A DNA stretch of 37,443 nt from Gammaproteobacteria bacterium (lineage in GTDB: Bacteria; Pseudomonadota; Gammaproteobacteria; Steroidobacterales; Rariloculaceae), in NCBI GenBank assembly GCA_017577365.1, contig PKRJ01000035.1, positions 1 to 37,443 of the forward strand, written 5' to 3'. The notes beneath the pieces are model-generated. The model was given only the letters and a program-made list of their open reading frames with translations, was not told where the DNA came from and made no database searches. Shown here one piece after another: positions 7,554 to 18,893 of the stretch. Numbering within the stretch: position 1 is the first letter of the stretch; each line of letters opens with the position of its first letter. The position numbers were made by a program, and so were the translations under genes.

Positions 7554-9368
7554 TCAAAGCTCGTAGAGGATCGGGAGCACGATGGAAAGTCCCAGCCACA
7601 TCACGACCGCGAGCGGCAAACCCGCGCGGACGAAATCGCCGTGCCGGTACCCGCCGGCCCGCAGCACGAGCAGATTCGTCTGATACTCGAACGGCGTGGC
7701 ATACCCCATGTTCGCGCCGAAGATCACCGCGAGCACGAAGGGCTCGGCCGGCACGCCGAGCTCGCGCGCGACCTCGAGCGCGATCGCGGCGCTGATCACG
7801 CCCGCGGGGATACTCGAGACGAGATTCGTCAGCATCGCCACGACGAGCATCAGCACGCTCAACGAGACCGTTGTCGGCAACGTATCGAAGGCCGAAACGA
7901 ACAGCCCCGCGACGAGCGCGGCGCCGCCGGTCTCGGACAACGCCCGTCCGAGCGCGAGGCTCGCGACGATCAGCATGATCATCGGCATCGACAGCGCCCC
8001 GCTGACGCTGCGCCACGACAGGCAGCGCGATGCGAGCATGAGCCCCACCCCGACGACCGCGCTCGCCGCGATCGGCACGATGCCGAGCGCCGCCGCCGCG
8101 ATCACGACGACGACGATAGCGAGCGCGCGGCCGGCGCGGTGGGTGCGCGGCAAGTCGGTCGTCCCGTCGACGACGAGCGCGCGGCCGGAGCGCTTCAGCC
8201 GCTCGAGCTGCTGCGGCGTCCCTTGCACGAGCACGACGTCGCCGGCGCGAAGCGTCACGAGGCCGATATGACTGCTGAGCGGCTCGTCGCTCGCGGCGCG
8301 AGCGCGATGGATCGCGAGCGGCAAGAGCCCGGTCCGTTGCGCGAAGCGTGTGCCTTGCAGGCTCGCGCGGTGCAGCATCGAGCCGCGCGTGACGACGATC
8401 TCGGCGAGCTGCTCCTGCTCGGCCGGCGGCGCGGCGAGCTCTTCCGCGCCCGATCCTTCGTGCAGTGTCGCGCCGAGCTGCTTCTCGAACGCTTTGAGCC
8501 GCTCCGGCGTATCTCGGACGACGAGTCGGTCCCCCGGCTGAATGCGTACGCTCGGCAACTTCGTGACGACGAGCCCTTCGCCGCGCTCGATGCGATCGAC
8601 GCGCATCTCGTTGCCCGTGAGCGCGAGACATTCGGCGAACGTTTTTCCGCACGCGACGCTGCTCTCCGTGATATAGAGCGTCGCGTTGAAGACGCGCGGC
8701 GACGTGTCGGCGAGCGGCGGCTGCCGCACCGGCAGAAGCCGCGGCGCGACGAGCCATAGATAGAGCAGCCCGAGGCTGCCAGCGATCGCGGCCGGCAGCG
8801 TGAAATCGAACAGTCCGAACTCGGGTAGGCCCGAGTCCTCGGCGATCGACACGACGAGCAGATTCGTCGACGTGCCGATCGTCGTCGCCATGCCGCCGAG
8901 CATCGTCGCGAAGCCGACCGGCATCAGCATCGACGACGGCGGCGTCTTCGTGCGGGCCGCGACGCCGATCAGCATCGGCAGCAGCATCGCGACGACCGGC
9001 GTGTTGTTGACGAACGCGCTCACGATCGCCGCGATCGCCATCGTCGCGAGCAATGCCGTCCTCGGACGGCTCGGCCAGGCCTTCGCGAGCCAAAGCCCGA
9101 GGGGCTGCAGCGCGCCGGTCGTCTCGAGCCCCTTCGCGAGGATCAAGAGGCCGAGGATCGCGATCAGCGCATCATTGCCGAATCCGGCGAGGAAACGCGT
9201 CGGATCGAGCCGACCTCCGGGCGTCGAGTACGGGATGAGCTGGAATACGACGAGCAGCGTGACGAGGACTCCGAGCGCCGCCGCTTCGAGCGGAATCCGG
9301 TCGCGGGTGAACAGAACGAGCGCGGCGACGGTCAGAAGCAGCGCGAAAAGCGCGTGAAGGTCGGGCAC
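7554..9368 (-). CDS. SLC13-family (divalent anion/Na+ symporter-like) permease with two RCK_C domains
   Basis: This is an inner-membrane permease of about 604 residues. Hydrophobic helices occupy both halves. The first half has the NNTPVVAMLLP loop and GTSTNLLV, a substrate/ion-site-type motif. The second has LVSSIPAGVISAAI and GANMGYATPFEYQTN at the corresponding repeat positions. Between the halves is a soluble insert (about residues 225-385) with two RCK_C-like units ending in RIQPGDRLVVRDT and TLRAGDVVLVQGT. This architecture is typical of SLC13 permeases annotated as sulfate, dicarboxylate or unknown-anion carriers. I chose GTG 9368 because the frame further upstream would encode a hydrophilic tail crossing the divergent intergenic region. 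The substrate is not predictable. It shares the strand with trp, but trp has its own promoter. Confidence 0.85.
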   Translation of the reverse strand: MPDLHALFALLLTVAALVLFTRDRIPLEAAALGVLVTLLVVFQLIPYSTPGGRLDPTRFLAGFGNDALIAILGLLILAKGLETTGALQPLGLWLAKAWPSRPRTALLATMAIAAIVSAFVNNTPVVAMLLPMLIGVAARTKTPPSSMLMPVGFATMLGGMATTIGTSTNLLVVSIAEDSGLPEFGLFDFTLPAAIAGSLGLLYLWLVAPRLLPVRQPPLADTSPRVFNATLYITESSVACGKTFAECLALTGNEMRVDRIERGEGLVVTKLPSVRIQPGDRLVVRDTPERLKAFEKQLGATLHEGSGAEELAAPPAEQEQLAEIVVTRGSMLHRASLQGTRFAQRTGLLPLAIHRARAASDEPLSSHIGLVTLRAGDVVLVQGTPQQLERLKRSGRALVVDGTTDLPRTHRAGRALAIVVVVIAAAALGIVPIAASAVVGVGLMLASRCLSWRSVSGALSMPMIMLIVASLALGRALSETGGAALVAGLFVSAFDTLPTTVSLSVLMLVVAMLTNLVSSIPAGVISAAIALEVARELGVPAEPFVLAVIFGANMGYATPFEYQTNLLVLRAGGYRHGDFVRAGLPLAVVMWLGLSIVLPILYEL

Positions 9369-9502
9369 GGGGTATGATTCTGCCGGTCTTTTGCTGCCCG
9401 CCCTAATAGCACGCCTGCGGAAGTCCCGCCAACCCGGCGTGCGCGATGGACGCATCCACGTGCACGGACGTCGCGGGCCCGCCGGTGCGGAGAATGCCTT
9501 CG

Positions 9503-11344
<1,842 letters not shown>

Positions 11345-11363
11345 AGCTTAGCGCCGACGCGGC

Positions 11364-11589
11364 TCGACTCATGCGGCGCATCGCACCGCCCGCACCGCGC
11401 ACATCCCGTTCCGGGACGACAAAGCGCACATGCTCGCGCCGCACGTCAAGAGGGCCTGAGCGGCACATGTCCCGCTGCGGGATGTCGGCCGGCAGGGATG
11501 CCGGCCGCCGAGCCGGAGGGACCCTCTTCCGGCGTCCCCCCAGCGGGACATGTGCCGCTCAGGCCCGTGCGATGCGCCGGATGAGTCGA
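11364..11589. repeat. Nested long inverted repeat (REP/MITE-like intergenic element)
   Basis: A perfect 26-bp inverted repeat (11452-11477 and 11541-11566) flanks a 63-nt centre. The centre contains its own 8-bp hairpin (GGCCGGCA with TGCCGGCC). The right arm continues for another 23 bp (11567-11589), whose complement is found with one mismatch at 11364-11386. On the left the two arm pieces are separated by 65 nt (11387-11451) that are absent on the right. The element fills most of the 318-bp gap between the ABC exporter and ppc and contains no credible gene. Confidence 0.88.
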
Positions 11590-11662
11590 AGTGGAATTGC
11601 GACAAAGGGCCGCGACGCGCTCCGGTAGAATGTAACGTGGCGCCCCCGAGCGGAGAGCGGCC

Positions 11663-14401
11663 GTGCCCGAATCGCAATCGAAAGGAATCGTCCGCGCGGA
11701 CATCGTCTTCGCCGAGAAGGATCGGGCGCTTCGCGAAGACGTGCACCGCCTCGGCGAGCTCGTCGGCGAGCTCGTTCGCGAGCAGGGCGGCGAGGCGCTG
11801 TTCGATCTCGTCGAGGCGGCGCGCCGCGCGGCCATCGAGCGTCGCGAAGGCAACGCTCAGGCGTTCGCCGAGCTTCGAACATTGCTTGGGGCGCTCGCGC
11901 CGAGCACGGCGCGCGATTTCATTCGCGCGTTCTCGACGTACTTCCAAGTCGTCAACATCGCGGAGCAGGTCCACCGCATCCGCCGCCGCCGCGCCTACGC
12001 GCAGCAAGAAGGCAAGCCGCAGCCTTTCGGATTCCTCGACGTCCTCCAAAGGCTCAAAGCGGCCGGCGTTACCGCCGCCGAGATCGAGGACGTCATTCGC
12101 CGCGCGTGCATCGAGCCCGTCTTCACCGCGCATCCGACCGAGGTCACGCGCCGGACGTTGCTGCGCAAGCAGCAGAACATCGCCCGCTACCTGCTGAAGA
12201 TGCTGGATCCGTACATGACGCCGCAGGAAGTGGCGTTCACGATGAGTCGGATCCGCCTCGAGATGACGACCGGCTGGCAGACCGAGGAGCATGCCGGCGA
12301 GCGCATGACGCTCGGCGACGAGGCCGAGCACGTCCTGTTCTTCGTCACCGACGTTCTCTACCGAATCCTGCCGGCGTTCTACGAGGACTTCGAAGCCGCG
12401 CTGACCGAGACGTTCGCCGACCACGGCGCCAGGTTTCGTGTGCCGATCGTCGTGAAGTTCTCCTCATGGGTCGGCGGCGACATGGACGGCAATCCGAACG
12501 TCACGGCGAAGACGATGCGCGAGATGCTCGCGCGTCACCGCGCGCTGGTGCTCGACCTCTACTATCGCGAGGTTCGCGATCTTGCCGAGCACTTGAGCCA
12601 GAGCGCGACGCGCGTCGGCGTCTCGGACGAGCTGCTCGCGAAATCCCGGCTTTACGCCTCGCACTTTCCGCAGGCGCTGCACGCGGTGCCCGCGCGCCAT
12701 CGCGAGATGCCGTACCGCGTCTTCCTGCGTCTCGTCGGCGCGCGATTGCAAGCCACGTACGACGACGCGGCTTTCCCCTACGAGTCGCCGGAGGAGTTCA
12801 TCGAGGACATCGAGATCGTCGCCGACAGCCTGCGGGCGAACAAAGGCAAGCACGCGGGCTTGTCGCTCGTCGAGCGGCTGCTGCGCCGCGCGCGGACCTT
12901 CGGCTTCCATCTCGCGACGCTCGACGTGCGGCAGAACGCGCTCGTGCATCGCCGCGTCGTCGGCGAGGGCCTCGGCGAGACCCGCTGGCTCGAGCTCGAC
13001 GGCGAAACGCGCACCGCGCGGATCAAGGAAGCCCTCGAGCGGCGCGAGTCGCCGGTCGGCACGTTGTCATCGGAAGCGCGCAGGACGCTCGCCGTCTTCC
13101 AGGCGATCGCCCAGGCGCGGCGGAAATACGGTAAGGCGGCAATCGGCCAATACATCGTCAGCATGGCGCACGGCCCCGACGACGTGTTGTCGGTGCTGCT
13201 GCTCGCGCGCTGGGGCGGGCTCGGGCCGAAAGGCGGCGCCGTGCCGCTCGATATCGCTCCTCTATTCGAGACGGTCGAGGATCTCGAGAATGCCGACCGG
13301 ATCATGGCGCGGCTCGTGGCCGACGAGCATTACCGAAAACATCTGCGCTCGCGGGGCGACCAGCAGATGGTCATGATCGGCTACTCGGACAGCAACAAGG
13401 AGGGCGGCCTCGTCGCGGCGCGCTGGGGACTGCAGAAGGCCCAGCAGCGGCTCGCCGCGACGATGAGCGATCTCGGCATCCGTCTCACGCTGTTCCACGG
13501 CCGCGGCGGCACCGTGAGCCGCGGCGGCGGCAAGCTCACCGAAGGTCTCCTCGCGGCCCCGGCGGGCGTCATGAACGGACATCTACGGATGACCGAGCAG
13601 GGCGAGACGATCAACGCGAAGTACGGCCTGCGCGGCATCGCGATGCGCAGCCTCGAGCAGACGATGAGCTCGCTCCTGTGGCTCCTCGCCCGGCCGCGCG
13701 AGAGCGATCCGCGGCAGCCGGAATGGGAAGCGGTGATGCAACGCATCGCGGAGTCGAGCCGGCAGGCGTACAAGCGGCTGATCTACGACCGGCCCGAGTT
13801 CGCGCATTATTTCCGCGACGCGACGCCGATCGACGTGATCGAGCGTCTCAACATCGGCTCGCGGCCCGTGGCGCGCGAAGGCGGCGGCGGCATCGAGGAC
13901 CTGCGCGCGATCCCGTGGGTCTTCGCGTGGACGCAATGCCGATGCTTGTTGCCCGGCTGGTTCGGTTTCGCGACGGGGCTCTCCGACGCGATCGACCGGC
14001 ACGGCATCGCGGTGCTCGAGGAGATGCTCGAGCGCTGGCCGTTCTTCGCGGTCCTCGTCGGCGACGTCGAGGCCGTGCTCGCGAAGGCGGATCTCGAGAT
14101 CGCGGCGCATTACTCGCGACTGTCGCCGCTGCATGAGAAGTTCTTCCCGATCATCAAGGAGGAGTACGACCGCTGCGTCGCGCTCGTGCTCGAGCTCCGC
14201 GGCGACAGCGAGCTATTGTCGGATCAGGAGACGCTCAAGCGCTCGATCAGGCTGCGTAACCCTTACGTCGATCCGATGAGCTTCCTGCAGGTCGACCTGC
14301 TCGACCGCTGGCGGCGCGGCGGCCGGCAAGACGACGCGATCCTGCAGGCGCTGATCGTCAGCGTGAACGGCATCGCGCACGGCATGCAGAATACCGGCTG
14401 A
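11663..14401 (+). CDS. ppc: Phosphoenolpyruvate carboxylase
   Basis: The enzyme carboxylates PEP with bicarbonate to oxaloacetate, an anaplerotic reaction. The protein is 912 residues, normal for bacterial PEPC. The catalytic His lies in FTAHPTEVTRR (H157). Further motifs are SSWVGGDMDGNP, VMIGYSDSNKEGG, LFHGRGGTVSRGGG (catalytic Arg and Gly-rich loop) and the invariant C-terminal QNTG. The start is a GTG at 11663 with GGAGAG upstream. A TAGAAT at 11626-11631 could be a -10 element, but I see no good -35. The gene stands alone after the inverted-repeat element and is convergent with the ycgN homologue 10 bp downstream. Confidence 0.97.
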   Translation: MPESQSKGIVRADIVFAEKDRALREDVHRLGELVGELVREQGGEALFDLVEAARRAAIERREGNAQAFAELRTLLGALAPSTARDFIRAFSTYFQVVNIAEQVHRIRRRRAYAQQEGKPQPFGFLDVLQRLKAAGVTAAEIEDVIRRACIEPVFTAHPTEVTRRTLLRKQQNIARYLLKMLDPYMTPQEVAFTMSRIRLEMTTGWQTEEHAGERMTLGDEAEHVLFFVTDVLYRILPAFYEDFEAALTETFADHGARFRVPIVVKFSSWVGGDMDGNPNVTAKTMREMLARHRALVLDLYYREVRDLAEHLSQSATRVGVSDELLAKSRLYASHFPQALHAVPARHREMPYRVFLRLVGARLQATYDDAAFPYESPEEFIEDIEIVADSLRANKGKHAGLSLVERLLRRARTFGFHLATLDVRQNALVHRRVVGEGLGETRWLELDGETRTARIKEALERRESPVGTLSSEARRTLAVFQAIAQARRKYGKAAIGQYIVSMAHGPDDVLSVLLLARWGGLGPKGGAVPLDIAPLFETVEDLENADRIMARLVADEHYRKHLRSRGDQQMVMIGYSDSNKEGGLVAARWGLQKAQQRLAATMSDLGIRLTLFHGRGGTVSRGGGKLTEGLLAAPAGVMNGHLRMTEQGETINAKYGLRGIAMRSLEQTMSSLLWLLARPRESDPRQPEWEAVMQRIAESSRQAYKRLIYDRPEFAHYFRDATPIDVIERLNIGSRPVAREGGGGIEDLRAIPWVFAWTQCRCLLPGWFGFATGLSDAIDRHGIAVLEEMLERWPFFAVLVGDVEAVLAKADLEIAAHYSRLSPLHEKFFPIIKEEYDRCVALVLELRGDSELLSDQETLKRSIRLRNPYVDPMSFLQVDLLDRWRRGGRQDDAILQALIVSVNGIAHGMQNTG

Positions 14402-14410
14402 TCGCGCCCG

Positions 14411-14854
14411 TCACTTCGGCCAGTCGACGATACGCTCCTCGACCTCGCTCTCGGGCACGTCCTGCTCGCGTACGACTCGGCCGCGCACGGAGATCCCGGC
14501 GCGGTGCACGCTTTCCGGATCTCCGGACACGAGCGGATGCCACGCCGCGAGGCCGCGGCCCTCGGCAAGCCGCCGGTACGCGCACGAGCTCGGCATCCAC
14601 CGAAACGCCTCGGGCGGCGCGTTGCGCAGCGCGACGCAATCCGACACGAGCTTCGTGCGTGCCGAGTACGCTCGGCAGCGGCAGCGCTCGATATCGAACA
14701 GGCGGCATGCGACGTCCGTGTAGTAGATCTCGCCCGTCTCCTCGTCTTCGAGCTTGCGCAGGCAACACCGCCCGCAGCCGTCGCACAGCGCTTCCCACTC
14801 CTCCTCGGTCATCTCGGAGAGCGATTTCGTTTCCCAGAAGCGTGTCGCGGGCAT
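14411..14854 (-). CDS. YcgN-family (UPF0260) cysteine-cluster protein
   Basis: The product of about 147 residues matches the YcgN family: ATRFWETKSLSEMTEEEWEA, then LCDGCGRCCLRK, DVACRLFDIERCRCR, SDCVAL, a WMPSSCAYR segment, GLAAWHPLVSG and a C-terminal DWPK. The conserved Cys residues suggest a metal or iron-sulfur site, but no biochemical role is established. I chose ATG 14854 because AAGG lies seven bases upstream and the family begins near this point. The frame extends upstream with ATGs at 14887, 14905 and 14944. It is convergent with ppc. Confidence 0.88.
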   Translation of the reverse strand: MPATRFWETKSLSEMTEEEWEALCDGCGRCCLRKLEDEETGEIYYTDVACRLFDIERCRCRAYSARTKLVSDCVALRNAPPEAFRWMPSSCAYRRLAEGRGLAAWHPLVSGDPESVHRAGISVRGRVVREQDVPESEVEERIVDWPK

Positions 14855-14915
14855 ATCGGACCTTCGAGGCGCAGCGGCGATCGACATCGTGTCGGATTCG
14901 GGCATCGCTCCCACC

Positions 14916-14944
14916 ATGCTAAGCTTCGGGGACGCGTCGCCCAA
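14916..14944 (-). promoter_or_regulatory. Weak candidate promoter for the ycgN homologue
   Basis: TTGGGC (14939-14944), a 17-nt spacer and TAGCAT (14916-14921) on the minus strand would start transcription near 14909, about 55 nt before the chosen ATG. The rest of the 274-bp divergent gap up to fadD shows nothing I can name. Confidence 0.3.
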
Positions 14945-15128
14945 GTCTTGCTGCCTACGCCGATCCGGCGCTCCGTCGGTCCGCGGCGTGCCGCGCGATG
15001 CGATTTCCGCCGAGCGCGCCGATCACGACACGTTGAGCCGCCTTCGGACTTTCGGCATGCTCTCGTCCGCGTTCACGGGGCGCGGCCGGCCGGCGGCACG
15101 GCGTCCCCTCGACCGAGGATCGGAATCG

Positions 15129-16802
15129 ATGTCGAAGAAGCCGTGGCTCAAAGCGTATCCGCAGGGCGTACCCGAGGAGATCGACGCGGACAGGTACTCG
15201 TCGCTCGCGGATCTGCTGGAGCGTGCCTTCGCGGAGCACCGTGACCGGCCCGCGTTCACGAACCGCGGCACGACCCTGACGTTCGCCGATGTCGACCGCT
15301 TGAGCCGAGCCTTCGCCGCCTATCTGCAGGCGGTGCCCGGCCTGACGCGCGGCGACCGCGTCGCGGTGATGATGCCGAATCTGCTCCAGACTCCGATCAC
15401 GGTCTTCGGCACGCTGCGCGCCGGGATGACCGTCGTGAACGTGAATCCGCTCTACACCGTGCGCGAGCTCGAGCATCAGCTCGCGGACAGCGGCGCGAAA
15501 GTCATCGTCGTGCTCGAGAATTACGCGCACACGGTGATGAAGGCGTTGCCGCATTCGAATATCGAGCGCGTGATCGTCACGAAGGTGGGCGACGTCTACT
15601 CGTTCCTCGAGCGCGTCGTGACGAACTTCGTCGTGAAGCACGTGAAGCGGATGGTGCCGTCCTACAGCATTCCCGACGCGGTCGAGTTCCGCGACGTGCT
15701 GTCCGAGGGCGAGTGGCATACGTATACGCGGCCGGAGATCGGACCGCAGGACATCGCGTTCCTGCAGTACACCGGCGGCACGACTGGCGTCGCGAAGGGG
15801 GCGGTGCTCACGCATAGGAACATGGTCGCGAATACGCTGCAGGCGGCGGCGTGGGCGAAACCGTTCTTCGAGCGGAGCCTGGGCGTCGTGATCACGCCGC
15901 TGCCGCTCTATCACATCTATTCGCTGACCGCGAACCTTTTCTGCTTCGTCGAGCTCGGCGGGCACGACGTGCTGATCACCGATCCCCGCGATATCAAGGG
16001 ATTCGTAAAGGAGCTGAAGAAGCGACCGTTCGCGTACATGACGGGCGTCAATACGCTGTACAACGCGCTGCTGCACGCGCCCGGATTCGACGAGATCGAC
16101 TTCAGCGCGTTGCAGGCTTGTCTCGGCGGCGGCATGGCGGTGCAGCGGGACGTCGCCGAGCGTTGGCTCGAGGCGACCGGCGTGCCGATCGCGCAGGGTT
16201 ACGGGCTCACGGAAGCCTCGCCGATCGTCTCGGCGAATCCGCTCGACGCGAAGGAGTTCGACGGCTCCGTCGGCGTGCCGGTGCCTTCGACCGAGGTCGC
16301 GATCCTCGGCGACGACGGCCGATGGATCCAGGACGGCTCGGTCGGCGAGATCTGCGTGCGCGGCCCGCAAGTCATGGCCGGCTACTGGAACCGGCCGGAA
16401 GAGACCGCCGCGGTGCTGACCGAGGACGGCTGGCTCAAGACCGGCGATCTCGGCCGCATGGACGAGCGCGGCTTCCTTTATATCGAGGACCGCAAGAAAG
16501 ACGTGATCGTCGTGTCCGGCTTCAAGGTCTATCCGAACGAGGTCGAGGACGTCGTGGTCTCGCATCCGGGCGTGCTCGAGGCCGCGGCGATCGGCGTCCC
16601 CCACCCGCAATCGGGCGAGGCGGTGAAGGTCTTCGTCGTGAAGAAGGACCCGAGCCTGACCGAGGCGGACATCATCGCGCACTGTCGCAAAGGGCTCACT
16701 GGCTACAAAGTGCCGCACTACATCGAGTTCATCGACGAGCTGCCGAAATCGAACGTCGGCAAGGTGCTGCGGCGCGAGCTGAAGAAGGCCGCTAGCGGCT
16801 GA
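15129..16802 (+). CDS. fadD: Long-chain fatty acid--CoA ligase
   Basis: This enzyme activates fatty acids to acyl-CoA via an acyl-AMP intermediate at the inner membrane, feeding beta-oxidation or lipid synthesis. The 557 residues start MSKKPWLKAYPQGVP, the usual FadD opening. They contain the P-loop YTGGTTGVAKGAVLTHRN, QGYGLTEASP, GWLKTGDLG, the linker DRKKDVIVVSGFKVYPNEVE and the catalytic lysine region PKSNVGKVLRREL. ATG 15129 has a GGA-rich upstream region. The longer frame upstream is not protein-like. The 3' end overlaps pyrF by 11 nt in convergent orientation. Confidence 0.94.
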   Translation: MSKKPWLKAYPQGVPEEIDADRYSSLADLLERAFAEHRDRPAFTNRGTTLTFADVDRLSRAFAAYLQAVPGLTRGDRVAVMMPNLLQTPITVFGTLRAGMTVVNVNPLYTVRELEHQLADSGAKVIVVLENYAHTVMKALPHSNIERVIVTKVGDVYSFLERVVTNFVVKHVKRMVPSYSIPDAVEFRDVLSEGEWHTYTRPEIGPQDIAFLQYTGGTTGVAKGAVLTHRNMVANTLQAAAWAKPFFERSLGVVITPLPLYHIYSLTANLFCFVELGGHDVLITDPRDIKGFVKELKKRPFAYMTGVNTLYNALLHAPGFDEIDFSALQACLGGGMAVQRDVAERWLEATGVPIAQGYGLTEASPIVSANPLDAKEFDGSVGVPVPSTEVAILGDDGRWIQDGSVGEICVRGPQVMAGYWNRPEETAAVLTEDGWLKTGDLGRMDERGFLYIEDRKKDVIVVSGFKVYPNEVEDVVVSHPGVLEAAAIGVPHPQSGEAVKVFVVKKDPSLTEADIIAHCRKGLTGYKVPHYIEFIDELPKSNVGKVLRRELKKAASG

Positions 16803-17499
16803 AGAAGTCGGCGATCTCCCGCTGGATCCGCTCGGCCGCGGCGCGCGGGTCGGCGGCGGCGCGAATCGGCCGGCCGACGACGATATGGTCCGCGCCGTTC
16901 TCGAACGCGGTGCGCGGCGTGACGATGCGCCTTTGGTCGTCGCTGCCGGAGCTCTCGGCCGGTCGGATGCCGGGCGTGACGATCAGCGCCGACGGGCCGA
17001 GATCCTCGCGCAAACGCCTCGCCTCGTGGCCCGAGCAGATCACGCCGTCGCAGCCCGACGCGATCGCGTCGGCGGCGCGGCGCCGCGCCAGCGTCTCGAT
17101 ATCGACGTCGATACCGACGCGGGTGAGGTCGGCCTGCTCGACGCTCGTGAGCACCGTCACCGCGAGGATCTTCAGCGTGTCGCCTTTCTCTTTCGCGGCC
17201 GCTTCCATCACCGACCGCTCGCCGTGGACCGTGAGGAACGAAGCACCGCGCCCGCGAATCTGCCGGACCGCCGCGGCGACGGTCGCGGGGATATCGTAGA
17301 ACTTGAGATCCGCGAAGACGCGCTTGTCTTGCTCGAGCAGCCAATCGAGCAGCTCGAAATAGCGCCCCGTCATCGCGAGCTCGAGGCCGATCTTGTAGAA
17401 GGAGACCGTGTCGCCGAGCGTGCGCACGAGCGCTTTCGCGGCGTCGACGTCCGGCACGTCGAGGGCGACGATGAGGCGTTCTCGGGTCGGAATCGTCAC
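16792..17499 (-). CDS. pyrF: Orotidine 5'-phosphate decarboxylase
   Basis: PyrF decarboxylates OMP to UMP, the last step of pyrimidine synthesis. It is 235 residues, the normal length. IVALDVPD (D14), FYKIG (K36) and FADLKFYDIP (D64, K66, D69) form the charged active-site network. ILAVTVLTS, VTPGIRP and IVVGRPI are the later barrel strands and phosphate loop. Its last bases overlap the convergent fadD stop, so no terminator separates the two genes. Confidence 0.97.
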   Translation of the reverse strand: MTIPTRERLIVALDVPDVDAAKALVRTLGDTVSFYKIGLELAMTGRYFELLDWLLEQDKRVFADLKFYDIPATVAAAVRQIRGRGASFLTVHGERSVMEAAAKEKGDTLKILAVTVLTSVEQADLTRVGIDVDIETLARRRAADAIASGCDGVICSGHEARRLREDLGPSALIVTPGIRPAESSGSDDQRRIVTPRTAFENGADHIVVGRPIRAAADPRAAAERIQREIADFFSR

Positions 17500-17565
17500 G
17501 GGCAGGCTCCGAAAGGTGGCCTATTGTAGCCGGACGCGCGACTCGCCGCCTTGCCCGTCACCGCC

Positions 17566-18741
17566 TCAGGCGATGGGCCGGCCCTGAGACAGCGCGTCGG
17601 CCGCGTTGAACGCGAACCGGTCCGTCATGCCGGCGATGTAGTCCGCGATGACGCGTGCCGCGCCGGCCTTCCCGGCACGCTCTTCCGCGGCCGCGGCGCG
17701 GGACGCGTATTTCGGCGGCATCCTTGCGTAATCGGCGCTGAAGGCGTCGAACAGCAGGCGGATCGTCTCGCGTGCACGATCCGTCATGCGGCGGACGTGC
17801 GGGTGCGTGTAGAGGTGCTCCCGAAGGAACTGCTTCAGCGTCGCCTGGGCGTTGCGGTACGGCTCGCTGAAACCGATCAGCGGCTTCGACAGCGCGCGAA
17901 CGTCGTCGATCGTCTCGGGGCACGCTTCGGCGATCGCCTGCTGGCTGGTCCGGATCAGATCGCCGACGAGCGCGCCGATCATGCGGCGCACGACCTCGCG
18001 CGCGACGATCTCGGGCTCCGCGCCCGCGTACGCCGCTCGGACCGCGCGCAGGTGCTCGGCGACGAACGGCACCTCCTCGAGCTGCGCGATCGTCAGCAGT
18101 CCCGAGCGCAGGCCATCGTCGACGTCGTGGTTGTTGTACGCGATCTCGTCCGCGATGTTCGCGATCTGCGCCTCGAGGCCAGGCTGACGGCGCTCGATGA
18201 ATCTCCGGCCGACGTCGCCGAGCTCGCGCGCGTGACGCAGCGCGCAGTGCTTGAGGATGCCTTCCCGCGTCTCGAACGTGAGGTTGAGCCCCGGGAACGC
18301 GGCATACCGCTCCTCGAGCTCGTCGACGACGCGCAGCGATTGCAGGTTGTGCTCGAAACCGCCGTATTCCCGCATGCAGTCGTTGAGCTCGTCCTGGCCG
18401 GCGTGGCCGAAGGGGGTATGCCCGAGATCGTGCGCGAGGCTGATCGCCTCGACGAGATCCTCGTTGAGGCGCATTGCGCGCGCGACGGTGCGCGCGATCT
18501 GCGCGACCTCGAGCGAATGCGTCAGCCGCGTGCGGTAGTGATCGCCCTCGTGATTGACGAAGACCTGCGTCTTGTAGACGAGCCGCCGAAATGCCGTCGA
18601 ATGGATGATGCGGTCGCGGTCGCGCTGGAACTCGTTGCGGTACTCCGACGGCGGCTCCGGATACCGCCGGCCGCGCGACGCGGTGTCGTGCGCGGCATAC
18701 GGCGCGAGCCCAGAAGGGGAAGTCGAAGCCCTCGAACGCAT
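17566..18741 (-). CDS. dgt: dGTPase-like HD-domain deoxynucleoside triphosphohydrolase
   Basis: This protein removes triphosphate from dNTPs. The 391 residues carry the Dgt entry motif EYRNEFQRDRDRIIHSTAFRRL, then the HD metal ligands RLTHSLEVAQIA (H75), SLAHDLGHTPFGHAG (H104, D105) and the distal Asp in ADEIAYNNHDVDDG. The length matches the shorter dGTPase-like group rather than the 505-residue E. coli Dgt, so substrate preference may be broader than dGTP. It is preceded by a 152-bp gap in which I see no gene or clear promoter and is followed by pyrF after 66 bp. Confidence 0.93.
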   Translation of the reverse strand: MRSRASTSPSGLAPYAAHDTASRGRRYPEPPSEYRNEFQRDRDRIIHSTAFRRLVYKTQVFVNHEGDHYRTRLTHSLEVAQIARTVARAMRLNEDLVEAISLAHDLGHTPFGHAGQDELNDCMREYGGFEHNLQSLRVVDELEERYAAFPGLNLTFETREGILKHCALRHARELGDVGRRFIERRQPGLEAQIANIADEIAYNNHDVDDGLRSGLLTIAQLEEVPFVAEHLRAVRAAYAGAEPEIVAREVVRRMIGALVGDLIRTSQQAIAEACPETIDDVRALSKPLIGFSEPYRNAQATLKQFLREHLYTHPHVRRMTDRARETIRLLFDAFSADYARMPPKYASRAAAAEERAGKAGAARVIADYIAGMTDRFAFNAADALSQGRPIA

Positions 18742-18893
18742 GCTGTTTCCCGTCCGTCGGCGTCCGGGCGAACGGGCGCGTTCGCTCGGCGCTCAGCGCG
18801 ATACTAGCAGGACACGCGGTTTCCGGTGCGTTCGGCGAGGCCGCGTCGCGTTCCGATTCGGCGTGGCGAGGCGCATACGGGCGAGGTGTCGAC

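Noticed and set aside
11364..11589. CRISPR or insertion sequence at the inverted repeat
   Set aside because: There are only two arms in inverted orientation, no direct repeat/spacer pattern and no transposase frame in or beside it.
15061..15128. Possible longer FadD start upstream of 15129
   Set aside because: The open frame continues to 14754, but the sequence before MSKKPW is basic and unstructured. FadD proteins begin at this point.
18742..18893. Possible small gene between dgt and tetR
   Set aside because: Only short Arg-rich frames without ribosome sites are present.
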